NCBI RefSeq assembly: GCF_038396675.1
Contig: NC_088921.1
Location: 45,042,501-45,106,500, forward strand
Source: Hydra vulgaris
Taxonomy: Eukaryota > Cnidaria > Hydrozoa > Anthoathecata > Hydridae
Direction: 5' to 3'
Length of the DNA: 64,000 nucleotides
The notes under the pieces were generated by a model, which did not search any database, was not told the origin of the DNA, and saw only the letters and a program-made list of their open reading frames with translations. This document shows, piece by piece, positions 34,735-47,300 of the stretch. Position numbers and translations under genes: made by a program. The first letter of the stretch is position 1. Every line of letters starts with the position of its first letter.

Positions 34735-35119
34735 TAGATCAACTGAATCAGCTAATCAACAACTGCTAGCTAAATGGAGAACTTCTTTGAATAACAATAA
34801 ATTTGTTATAACAGTAATGCTAGACCTTAAAAAGACATGGGAAACAATTAATAGAAAGATTATTATAGAAAAAAGTTTCACGATTAAAGGTAAAGTTCTA
34901 AACTAGATTTTAGACTATTTTTCAATGAGAACTCAAGTAGTCAAAATAAAAAGTGAAGAGTCAAGTGAATTGGTTTGTGATATAGGGGTTCCACAGGGAA
35001 AGGGCGGATCCGCTACTTTTTGGTCTTTAAGATTTCCAGACATGGAGCAAACTCTAAACATTTATATGCTTAAACTTATGTCAAATAAGAATGATTTGCA
35101 AAAAAGTGCAATGAATTGA
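34735..35119 (+). pseudogene. LINE reverse-transcriptase relic, copy 1
   Basis: Plus-strand translation reads FVITVMLDLKKTWETINRKI (the RT 'f.DlkkAFDtvnh' block with AFD changed), IKGKVLN, a stop, then RTQVVKIKSEESS and DIGVPQGKG (the 'GVPQGS' block). Order and spacing fit RT domains 2-4 of a non-LTR element. A stop at about 34901 and loss of similarity after VPQG show decay. It lies just outside the hAT right end. Confidence 0.7.
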
Positions 35120-36121
35120 GCCTGGGAACAAAAAATCCACCAAATTTTACCCCACCCCCTACCTTCCTGCCCCAAACGTGAGAGCAACAAGTTTATAAAA
35201 TAATTTTTTACTATTCTCGACTAGACTTATATTTATAGATAATTCTTTAGTTTCATAGTATCCTTAGGTTTTTAAAAAATATGACTATAAAAAATTTGAA
35301 ACACAATATGAGATGGTTACAAATTTTGGTCAAAGTGCATGTGGAACAAAAAAGTAGACCGTGTAAAAAAATTAAGTTTACATGTTTTACCTTTTTCCAC
35401 AGCTGCTGATTTCAATAAAATGAGTGTAATACACTGTTATATCGTGAATTATTTTGCCACCACCTTTTGCTGATGATCATAGACAAATAATAGTTTTAAA
35501 TAAGATAGACAACTAGATTTACGTTTCAAAGAAGTGGTTTGAAATATTTTTTTTATATTTATTTAAAATATTTTTTTGAATTTAAACAACTTTATTAATT
35601 ATCTTTAAAGTATTTATTTATTATTCATTTTAAAAGTTTGTTATTTATAACAAACGAGGTAAAATAAGCATGGCTTAATCAACTAATACCAACTGTTTTC
35701 TTGTACATTCATTTCATATCGGAAAAATATTTTTTTAATAAAACAATTTAAATGTGATGTGTGACCTTAAATATAAATTTAGAAAAGCTAAGAGCTCTGG
35801 TTGTTAAATACAATTCAACGAGATTGTAAGATAATTTTTCAGTATGTTTAGATTGAAAAAATACAAAATCTTTTTTGTAACATATTATAATATTTAAAAT
35901 ACTGTTTGTGGCATTTTATTTGTTTAAATTTGTTATCGGAGATTTATTTATGTTTTGTGTGTGTCAGTAGAGACGGAAAATTTGTTACATTTTCAATAGA
36001 TTTTTGACAAGAAGATAATTGGAACTAATATTTTGGTACAAAAAAAATGGCAAAAAATCACGGTAATCAGATTACTAGGGCAGGAATACCCTTTAAAAAC
36101 GCCCCCTGCATCCTCCAGGTT

Positions 36122-36402
36122 GAGGGAAAGTAATTTTTGAAAAAAAAAAAATCTTTTATCTTGAATTAAATCAGAAATTGTAACTAGGTTTCAAATTTAA
36201 TAAAAATTTATTTTGACGCTCAAAAGATACGGTCACATAATATTTAGAACCCCCTCATTTTTTTGAAAGTTTTTAATAATTAGAAAAAAGGTCAAAAATA
36301 AAAAAAGGTGCGGTTTTTAATTCCTTTTTAAGGATTTATGTTTCCTGCCAACCTTCTCGAAAGAGTGGTTTAAAAAAATCTGAAGTAAAATTAACTTCAA
36401 CC
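36122..36402 (-). repeat. Dispersed repeat R2, copy in unit 2
   Basis: Same as 28480-28760, shifted by 7,642. Confidence 0.6.
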
Positions 36403-39306
36403 TCTAAAAAAGTGGACTTTTACACTTATTTTTGCTTCCGAGAGCGTGTCACAAAGTTTCTTTAAAAAATCCTACTCTAATTATATTTTAAAGTAAATTA
36501 TGTAATTTTTGATTAATGCTAAGTTTAAAAATTTATTCATTTTTTAATATTCACGGTTGTTCAAATTTAAAATCGCGTTTTTTTGTGAAGATAAATTTAA
36601 TCTATTCTATTTTTTTTTTAAACATACAATTACAAAATTATATCATATGAAATAACGAAGTTTTCCTCCTTAATTTACATGCCACCCTCACTTGCAATCA
36701 AGATGTCTGGGTTATTTAAGTGCTTGGAATATGGTGGAGTTATCAAAACAAGAACTGCAGACAATATCTTTTGAAGTTGTCCATTCTAAGACAATTTCAC
36801 TTTTTGAATAAACCAACACCTTCAGTTCAGTAGTTCTCTAATAATGCGCTGATGTGGTATTTCAATAGATCTATTAAAAAGATTTTCCTCCTTGACAGGT
36901 TTTTTTCTCTCTACCGATTTTTAGAAGCCATTTAAACAATTCTCAGATTTCATAATGGGTAGTATTTGTCTAAATCCCCACCAAAAAAAATGATTTTTCT
37001 GTTTGCTGTTGCAAAAATATGTTTACAATGTCATAATGTTAATAATGTCAGTGTTATCTTGTAATAAACTGTTTAAAACACATGCTTCACAAAAAGTTTA
37101 TTATAAAAATTATAATAAACTTATAAAAATTATAATAAACTTTTTGTGTGTAATAACTTTTTCCTGTCTATAAAAACAAAACTTGAAAAAAAAAAAAAAA
37201 AAAAAGTTAAATTCATTTTTGCAAAAATGCATTCATTGATGCTAGTGAACTTGATTTAGAGGTTGAAATAGAGTCGCGTGTAGAATGAGTTTATCAAAAG
37301 AAATGAACCGCAGGGGAACTTGCATTTGATGACATACAAGAGAATCCTCTTAATTTTGTTCTGACAGATTGCGGTCTGATTTGCATAGCTTTGCTGTAAA
37401 CTTTGATGGGCTCTCAAAAACACGAGATGAATTTGTAACGAGTACTAGTGACGGTGATTCAAAAAAATCAATTTCAGCCTTAAGAGTTGAATACTTTAAC
37501 AAAAGCTGCAGAAAATGAAAATGACAGAGATTTTTAGAACTTTGAACGTTTTGTAGGGTCTTGAATAAATGTTAAAAATGTTGCTATAGTATTTCATGCA
37601 AATATTCCTTAAATGCAACCGCTTATTCAAATCTGTTTCAGGTTAACGAATATCTTATGACACTTGTATTCTTAAGTGAGTTGTGAATGGACATTTAGTT
37701 AATTAAAAGTTGTCTAAACTATGCTGCGTTCCTCACTAGTTAACAACAAGCTTGAGACATTTATGTTGATGTCAATCGAGAAGGACATTTTTGAATCAAT
37801 TTCTTGGATTCAGTTGACGACATGTTTGTGTAAAAATTCACTAGAGTTATCAAAGATGTTGCTTCTATAAATTATGTTAAGAAATTGCAATCAGTTACAT
37901 TATAATTACCATTTCACCACAGTTACACCACATGATTCACCACAGTTACACCACATGATTCACGAGCCACTTTTGATTTTTGTTTATCTTGAGTGAGTTA
38001 AAGTATTAACCATCATAACAAAGTTCATTATGTTATTATAATTATTATTGTTATTATTATTATCACTTTCTGTATAACTATCATGTACATCAATTATATT
38101 ATGCATTTGTAACACGACAGACTGATTTATATTGTAAGCCTGAATGAGTTTTGAACTTTTAAAGTGAACCATAACTTTACTTATTCAAATTTAAAAAATG
38201 CCTGATTTTTTTTTTATAAAAAAGATGTTTTTAAAAATGAAAAAATCAAAAATATTATACAAGCTTAAACAATTGGGCAATTGACTAGTGACTAGCAAGC
38301 AATATTCGTAATAATAAAGACAGCGGTTTGGCCACAAGAATCGCTAGCTAAACAAGCAAGCGACAACTGGTATCAGTTTAGCCATCAGGATCGCTTTCTA
38401 AAAAGCTAGTGATTAATTAGAAAAAATTCACATTACATTATTACTTGTTCCCGTTATATTACATTATTAGTATTATAACAAAATATTAACAAAATCATTT
38501 ACTATTATAGTTGTAGACAACTTAGTAAATTAAATTGACACAAGCCCCATTATATAAATTGCCAGGGTTTTTTATATACTTAAATATATATTTCAAGTTT
38601 ATATTTAAGTATATAAAAAGACAGCGCCTTTAAGATTTTGATTAACTTTTTAAATTAACTTTAACACTGCGCTCTCCTAGTTTTAAACCGTAAAAGCTAT
38701 AAAATAATATTTTATAGCTCTACTATAATATTATAGGCGGTAAAAGCTATATCATAATATTATAACATGTCTACTGCTACCCACAGAGTTTTTTCATCTC
38801 ATTTTATTGGCGGGAAAAAGCGCACTAGAACAAAACTGTCACAAAAAAATTGTCACAAAAAAACACATTGTCACAAAAAAACTATTGATAGCAGTGGTTT
38901 AGTTGAAAACACCATACACAAAAAATAATGTTAATGAAAAGCATCACATTCCCTAAAGGAAAATTTGCGGCAAAGTTTAAATAACTAAAACTTAACAAAA
39001 CTAAATTAAACAATGATTAGACGCAACAATGAAAGCTACAAAGTATTGTTAAGTTCATAATAGACAAATTCAAACGTAGCAGTCTAATTTAAATCTCATA
39101 TTGGTATTGAAAGTTATAAATTGTTCAAAGTCTTTTTTAATATTTTTGACCAAAAAATATTTATTGCCATAGACACAAATGAGTTTTTATTCTGGGGAAC
39201 ACAAGAATCTCACCACAAAACAATTTGATTAATTGATATATTAGGACAGTCTTGAATAATTAACTTTTAATTATTTTAATTTATTTTTTATTTGATTAGT
39301 TTATAC

Positions 39307-42071
39307 CAGTGGTCGGCACCATATTTCCAAAGGAGCCCACTTGCAAAATTCTTGTTTTAGTTGCGGCCCACAGTAATAAATAAATTATATATAAAATAGG
39401 TTGTATTACCTATATAACAGAATATAGTATAGAATTAGATTATAGAACTAATAATTGTATCAATACAAAATACATACTTAAGAAAAAAAACACATAAAAC
39501 ACAATTAAAAATTTTTTTAAAAGTATTTTGTTGTTGCAGCTAGCACAAGGTCATTCAAATGAGTGTCAGTCAGTCTTGTTCTGTAAACATTTTTTATTAT
39601 TTTCATGGCTGAGAATGTTTGTTCGCATTGGTAACTAGTGCCATACATACAGATAAGTCTATTTGCATGTTTTTTAAGAACTGGAAAACGTTCCTTCATG
39701 AAAGCATGCCAGAAAATAATTAAATTTTCACAAAAAGTGCCATCTTCATCTTTTTTTGGTGCCTTTCTTCTCAACTCGTCGTCACATTGAAAGTTAATTA
39801 GTTCATCCTCTGCTTTTAAAATTTCAGCTTCTTCAAAGTCCTTTAGAATACTAATATCATTCATATCAAAGTCATATGGATAACACAAAAAAACCATATG
39901 TTTTTTTAAGTCTTTAAATTCATAAAATCTGTTTTCAAATTGATCATACAGAGCAGTCACTATTAATGAAAATGACGATAACATTTCCCTTGATGGTTGA
40001 CATTCATTTAAAGTAGGAAAATGAGTACAACTACCAGATGCAAATTGAGTTTTGTACAAATTAAGTTTTGTCTTCATCACAGTGATGTGGTTGATCAAAT
40101 CACAAACCTGCACACGGCGGCCTTGTAATCTGTTATTCAGAACATTGAATTGTACTATGATGTCGCAAAGGAAAGCCAGTTTACACTTAAACTTTTCAAT
40201 AGATATTGTAATGAATGAAAATTTTTGAGTTTCCATGAACTGCAGTACACTTGGCAAACACTCCCAAAATCTGTTAAGAATATTTCCTCTTGATAGCCAC
40301 CTAACCTGCAAAAAATAGACAAACATTTATTTTTGATTGTAATGGTAATTTATTTATTTTTTGTCTATATACCTCTGAATGAAGAAGAAGATCACCATGT
40401 TCATCTTCATTTTGTTCCATTAGCGCACAAAATTGACGCCGTTTGAGTGCATTGGAGCGTATGTGATTGATTGTTTTTACTACAGCTGTCATTACATCAT
40501 CAATTGTCGCAACTTTAGCGCACAGTGCTTCCTGGTGTATCACACAGTGAAATGAAATAAATTTGTTAGGAAACTCACCACTATTTCTCAGCAAAGTAAC
40601 AACTCCTCGAATTCTTCCAATCATAGCAGGAGCGCCATATGTGACAACTGAAGATATTTTTTGAAGAGGCACTTTCCTATTTTTTAATATTTTGAACAAT
40701 TTGTGATAAATGTCTTGTCCAGTTGTAGTTGTTTCCAGTGGTTTAATTCCAAGCAGTTCTTCAAATAAACAACAATTCGTAGTGATAAAACGTGCATAAA
40801 CACAGAGTTGTGCTTTACCGACAAGGTCAGTAGACTCATCGAGAGCGATACTCGCAAATTCAGCTTCTCACAGATTGTTTAACAGTTGTTCATAAACATT
40901 AACAACCATTTTCTCAATTTTTCGAGTAACTGTACGCGCGGACAATTGCATACTTTGAAATTTGTCATGAATTTTTTTATCATTTGGGAAAAGAAATTTT
41001 GATGCTTCAATCATGCATTCTTTGATTATTTCACCATCAGTAATAATTTCAGGTTTTTTGCTAATATCCATGACACCATATTAGAGGCACGAGTTTCACA
41101 ATCAACACTGCTAGACATTTGTTGAAACAAATTTTTCCGTTTTTCTAAACAGCTTTTCAATGAGTCGTATTTTATTTTTCTGGTTGTTGAATCAAGAGGA
41201 TATTTAGTATTGTACAATTCATGTTTTGATACGAAATGACGTTCAAGCTTGGTTCCTTTCATTTCACCAACAGTCTCATTACATATTAAACATAGAGCAT
41301 TGTTACTTGGTCCCTCAGTGAAGAAATAAATCAGCTCCCATTTTTCATTCGACTGACGTGCATATTTACGCTTCGCTTCATGTTTACCTGGCATATCTTT
41401 GCAAGTTAATGTGTGTATTTATCAGAGTTGCAACTTCCGAGTAAAGCATCCAAACTCGATAACCGGTTACTCGATAACTGGTTATACTCGAGCAATTTTT
41501 GGTTATTCAATTTCCAAATATTGCGTCTTAAAAAACCGGTTATTTAAAACAATAAAGATTTGCCGACTATTTCTTTTATAATACTTATTTCGTAAAAAAT
41601 CTAAACAATGTAGTATTTTTATTCAAGAAAAGTACGAAAAACATTCTAAAGACGATAACTTTTACCGCTGGTATATTTGATATGAAATAGTTTTTACAGC
41701 GTTAAATTAATTAAATTGTTGTTTGAGATACTTCATCTGAACAAATTCGAATGTTCTAATTATTTTTGACGTGCTTTTCGAATGTTTTTATTTTTGTAGA
41801 GTAATTTTTTAGCATGATTTAACTTTTAAGTATAAGGATCTTATTTGAAGTCTTAAAGTGCTACAGTGTTAGAGTGCATTAAAATTATTTTTTTACTATG
41901 CCTAAAATGACAAGATTTGGTGTTAGGGAGTATTTTATAAGGAGGCTTTATAATTTTTACAGCCTGGAAAACAACTAAAAGGCCCACAACTACACTACTT
42001 TGTATATTATGCAGTTAGGTGGCTTGGGACCCACAAATTATGTACAAAGGCCCACAATTTGCCGACCTCTG
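39307..42071 (-). mobile_element. hAT transposon with 8-bp target duplication, copy 2
   Basis: Same element in the second duplication unit, including the identical GTTTATAC/GCTTATAC flanks (39299-39306 and 42072-42079). The second copy therefore arose by duplication of the region, not by a second transposition. Confidence 0.9.
39517..41394 (-). pseudogene. hAT transposase pseudogene, copy 2
   Basis: Shares the frameshift (about 41072), the in-frame TGA (40868-40870), the Asp-to-Tyr codon (40637-40639) and the 67-bp intron (40306-40372) with copy 1. All lesions predate the duplication. Confidence 0.9.
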
Positions 42072-42376
42072 GCTTATACAGACAACTTGCAAGTTCATTT
42101 GCACCTCTACCAACCATAAATTCATTCCAAAGTGCACAATAAGTTTTGTTATTAAATGAACAGTGGGCTATGAAATTATAACAATTTAATTTTCTTTTAT
42201 AATAGAATGCATAATAATTGGAAGGGGAAATACACTAAATAGCTACTGTGATTATTATTATTTAGCTTGTATTAAAAATCTCCATTAAAAAACCTTAGAA
42301 ATTGCTGATCACAAGCTGTTGTCAATCTATTTTGAAAATAAGATTTTTTTTAAAATCAATTAACTTTCAGAAAAAA

Positions 42377-42761
42377 TAGATCAACTGAATCAGCTAATCA
42401 ACAACTGCTAGCTAAATGGAGAACTTCTTTGAATAACAATAAATTTGTTATAACAGTAATGCTAGACCTTAAAAAGACATGGGAAACAATTAATAGAAAG
42501 ATTATTATAGAAAAAAGTTTCACGATTAAAGGTAAAGTTCTAAACTAGATTTTAGACTATTTTTCAATGAGAACTCAAGTAGTCAAAATAAAAAGTGAAG
42601 AGTCAAGTGAATTGGTTTGTGATATAGGGGTTCCACAGGGAAAGGGCGGATCCGCTACTTTTTGGTCTTTAAGATTTCCAGACATGGAGCAAACTCTAAA
42701 CATTTATATGCTTAAACTTATGTCAAATAAGAATGATTTGCAAAAAAGTGCAATGAATTGA
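42377..42761 (+). pseudogene. LINE reverse-transcriptase relic, copy 2
   Basis: Same as 34735-35119, shifted by 7,642, with the same stop. Confidence 0.7.
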
Positions 42762-43423
42762 GCCTGGGAACAAAAAATCCACCAAATTTTACCCCACCCC
42801 CTACCTTCCTGCCCCAAACGTGAGAGCAACAAGTTTATAAAATAATTTTTTACTATTCTCGACTAGACTTATATTTATAGATAATTCTTTAGTTTCATAG
42901 TATCCTTAGGTTTTTAAAAAATATGACTATAAAAAATTTGAAACACAATATGAGATGGTTACAAATTTTGGTCAAAGTGCATGTGGAACAAAAAAGTAGA
43001 CCGTGTAAAAAAATTAAGTTTACATGTTTTACCTTTTTCCACAGCTGCTGATTTCAATAAAATGAGTGTAATACACTGTTATATCGTGAATTATTTTGCC
43101 ACCACCTTTTGCTGATGATCATAGACAAATAATAGTTTTAAATAAGATAGACAACTAGATTTACGTTTCAAAGAAGTGGTTTGAAATATTTTTTTTATAT
43201 TTATTTAAAATATTTTTTTGAATTTAAACAACTTTATTAATTATCTTTAAAGTATTTATTTATTATTCATTTTAAAAGTTTGTTATTTATAACAAACGAG
43301 GTAAAATAAGCATGGCTTAATCAACTAATACCAACTGTTTTCTTGTACATTCATTTCATATCGGAAAAATATTTTTTTAATAAAACAATTTAAATGTGAT
43401 GTGTGACCTTAAATATAAATTTC

Positions 43424-44140
43424 TTTGGTAAGATTTATTATCGCCGTTAGTAACAGTCATATCTTTATAATAACATAAGATTTTATTTGAAATATATTAT
43501 TTAAGGTATAGTTTATCAGGTGGTAAATACGGAGGCGATTGTCATAGTAGGCATTCTAATGTTGATCGTCGCCTTACCGCCCACTATACCACTCTCCCCG
43601 TCGATCCGCAACTATTTTATTCAAAAGTATTCGTAATAAGTTTGGAAATATTATGCGCGAAAAGAGTATGAAAATTATTCGTGATAATAGTCATGAGAAA
43701 TTTAAAATAGTGGCAAAACTAGAAAAATCTGACAGAAGTCAGGGTCGTTCACACAACAATTGAAATGTTCGATTGTTGTACGAACTGTTCTTCGCAAACT
43801 GTTGAGGTCACAAAAAAACTTTCATCAACAGCTTATATTTTATAAATTTTACAATTTTCAAAACAAAAATTTAGTTTTACAAATATATATTTTTATATTG
43901 TTTTTGCTATCAAAAATATATGTCTATGCATCAATGTAAAAATGCATAATATAAGATTATATACAGGTAAAAAATAAAATAAAAAATCATGAGTAATAAA
44001 TTAAACGAAACTCAAAAGTTAAAAGATTTCTAAAAAGATTTCAAGAGAGAACAAATATACCCCTGTCGTCAACTATACACAAATATATTATAAAAAATAT
44101 TTAAGCGAAACCCCTTTATGAAAGAAATAAGAAATGCGTG
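43424..44140. other. Spacer and 3' flank of the TSP1/CUB/WAP gene
   Basis: Holds an imperfect inverted repeat at about 43504-43594 (GGTATAGT...GGCGAT against ATCGTCGCC...ACTATACC), GC-richer than its surroundings. The rest is presumed 3'UTR and flank of the minus-strand gene; no clear AATAAA signal was found close to the stop. Confidence 0.45.
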
Positions 44141-44301
44141 TCAGTCAATAAAATTATCTTTAGGTTCAGGTAATGAACGTCTGCAGTACCTCTTTTTGCT
44201 CATATCCAAACAACATGGACCATTATTAGGACAATCTAACTCCGAAATACATTGTATCTGAGGATAATAAAACGGATCACGCAACGGACACGATCGTGTT
44301 A
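44141..44301 (-). CDS. Terminal exon with second, WAP-like domain
   Basis: 161 bp to the TGA stop. RSCPLRDPFYYPQIQC, ELDCPNNGPCCLDMSKKRYC: six cysteines, keeping the CP start and the D.C....CC core but lacking two positions of a full WAP. The tail RRSLPEPKDNFID follows. Confidence 0.82.
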
Positions 44302-47300
44302 CTACAAAAAAGAGGTTTGAAAAATTATTAAAGTTTTTTTTATTAAAAAAATAAGTTGAATAATTTTTTATCATACCTAAAAATTGTGTTCAAAATATTT
44401 CAATAACCAAATATTAAAAAATAAATAATAATTAAACCGCATTTCTTTTAAAAAATCTAAAAAAAATTAAATTATAAAAGTTGAAAACCTTTCGGAGTGC
44501 ACATACGCATACTAAACTCGCAAGAAGTTGTGCAACAAGCAAAACCAAATCCACAGTTTTCGTCAGTATTGCAGGGATATGAAAGAAGTAAACGAATACA
44601 TCGAAGTTGAGAAGGATGAGGACATTCTCCTTAAAAAAAAAAATTTTCTCCAGTCATTAACTTGAAAAAAGTGATATGCAAAATATTCATCTTAATTATG
44701 TTGCATTTTAGCGCTTAATCGTGTTTTATAGAGCAATATAATGTGGAATTTCATTAACTATTATAATGCAATATAATATTAAACTATATTTAATATTATA
44801 CAAAACTATATTTAACATTATATCGTAAAATGTATCATTTATAAACTAACAAATGTTAAAAAAGTAGCAAACCATTTTTTCCGTCAAGGTTATGCTCATA
44901 ATTCTGCAATCCTCTTGAAATAACAGACTTTTTAACATCTTCATGATGTTGGTTAGCTTTCAAAATGAACTGCGGTCTCGGGATAATTGGATTAGGATAC
45001 TGCGATTTTTTTGAAAACCCTTTTTCTTGGTTTAACAAAGTAGATTTTTTATCTAAGCTTGAAACATATACTGGTATAACAGGACTTTCAACTTGATTAA
45101 CTTGAATATCTTTAGAAGTTCTGGCAGCAAATCGATAAGAATCATCTAAAACAATTATAAGAAACAAGTAATAATAATAATAATAATAATAAATTGTTTG
45201 CTATATTCACAAATTTTTTTTAAATAAATTTTATAAATTTCAGTATTTTAGAAATATAAAAAACTTTTTTGACTAAAGTTATTATTTATTCTTTCGGTTA
45301 TTTTTCCTTTTTTAATGTATTTGGTTTTGGGATAAAATCCCCTATTAAACGCTGTTTTACTACTGAAAAAGTCCTACAATTTTAGTTTTTTTTATAAACA
45401 GTGTACTAGAACTGCACTTTTTTTTGTAGGCTATAATTTCTTTTTTTTTTTTAAGCTATAATCACTTTTTTTGTAAGTTATAATCTTTTTTTTTGTAAGC
45501 TATAATCTCTTTGTTGCTTTTTTAAATTAATTTTTAATTTTAATTTTAATTCATCTAAGATATGACGTTAATGCATTTAAAATGCATTAACGTCGTATAT
45601 TAATGTCGCATCTTACGTCGTATATTAACGTCGTATCTTACGTCGTATGTCAATGTCGTATCTTAGATGAATTCAAAATAATCATAAAAAAGGTAGCAAA
45701 CTAATAAAAATTGTAAGAAAAAAAATTGTAAGAAATTTGGTGTTGATACTGACAAAAGAAGCAAATAACTAAAAAAAAAATGGATAAAATTGAAAGTAAA
45801 TTTTTTTTATTAAACTGAGAACAATCTTCTTTATGCAACAATTATTTCTTTTAACCCATAACTAAAGTGGGAATTAAAACTGCACTTTTATAATTATGTT
45901 TCAGATAGATTTTTCTTAAAAGTACTATTTTTTTGAAAATGAATGCTTCTATTACTCACAAGTCAATTATTTTTATATACCCTGGTGAGAAATGAGCTAG
46001 CGACTAGCAAGGGTTATACACCCTGGTGAGAAATGAACTGGTGACTAGCAAGCAATTAGGTAGCTTTATAGCAATTTTTGAGCAATTCTTTTATTCTTAC
46101 GTTTGATTTTTAGTATTATATTTTTATGATAATAATTAAACATTACAATTTTAATATGACAGTTATCTCGATGCAGTTTTGTTGCTATCGATATAACTAC
46201 AATATATTATGAGCTACATATCACAACATTGTAGTTAGCTACAACATAACAACAAATTTGTAGCTAGTTGATGGTTACATATTGCATCTGTGTAGCTAGC
46301 AATATTATTACATTATATTGATAGTTACAGATAGTAGGTATATAGCTAACTAAAACTTAACAACAAATCTAAAGTTGAAGTTGCTATATAGTTAAAGCTA
46401 GTTGAAGGCTACATATCATAGCTTTTTAGCTAGCAATGTTGTCACAATATATTGATAGTTAAATATTGTAGCTTTGTTGCTAGCTACTACATAATGACAA
46501 TTCTACAGCTACTATTTGACTACAGCTACTATTTGACTACAGCTCTGCTAAAGCACTGTGTAAATACATATTGCCAGTTTACCACCGCTTTTTAGATAGC
46601 GCTATTATTATTTTATTATTGTAGCTAACTATAACGTAATTAAAAGTCTGTATCTATCAACATGGATGTTTTAGATAAAACTACGAAAATAATAAAAAGC
46701 TAGCTGACCAGACCCGTAAAAATACAGGTCTTTGAAAATACAGACATTTGTATATTATGCTATTCAAATGGCAGAACTAAGAAGATCTTAGACCATAAAA
46801 AACTATAGATGCGACCTTATCTATAAAACGCTAATCTAAATGTTAAGGCAAAAAAATTTTGTGCAGTGACATCAGTTTGTGGCAAAAAAAAACTTTTATA
46901 CATCAAGTTTTTTATACATCAAGTTTTTGCATTTATCTTACATTTTTTGTTTAATTTTAATCATAGTACATACGATTTCACGGATAAGAGTTTATATCTA
47001 TTACAATAGTAATAAATAGTTTTAATGAAACAGCAATTACTATATTTAGTCTTCATTAGAATCCCATAAAAATATATTCTATATATTTTTAATAAAAATC
47101 TGCCTTTTAACACATATATGTTCAATTTCTTTATTCTGGCCATATATATTTATAGCAAAAAAATAAATATAGCTAAAAAGACATTTAATTGTTATAATAA
47201 AATTGAAAGCTTTTTTCTAGCTACAAGTTTTTTTTATTTATTTATTTTGCCTCCACAACAGCACCTTCTGGAGTAGCAGAACTGTTTAATTAAATTTTTT

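Larger units (their letters stand above)
28140..35780. repeat. Tandem duplication, unit 1 (7.64 kb)
   Basis: Every position from 28140 to 35780 that I compared equals the base 7,642 further on. This includes a 20-A homopolymer at 29544-29563, all reading frames, and the lesions in the hAT gene. Identity stops at 28139 (T versus A) and 35781 (A versus C), so the two 7,641-bp copies are separated by a single base. The unit borders coincide with no transposon border. Contents in order: repeat R2, unrecognised AT-rich sequence, hAT element, LINE RT relic. Confidence 0.97.
35782..43422. repeat. Tandem duplication, unit 2 (7.64 kb)
   Basis: Second head-to-tail copy, same contents at +7,642. The junction reads ...ATATAAATTT-A-GAAAAGCTAAG, while the outer flank after unit 2 reads ATATAAATTT-CTTTGG. 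Either a very recent segmental duplication or an assembly duplication. Confidence 0.97.

Noticed and set aside
28140-43422. Two separate hAT insertions
   Set aside because: Both copies share flanks, target duplication, all lesions and all surrounding sequence, so this is one insertion duplicated with its region.
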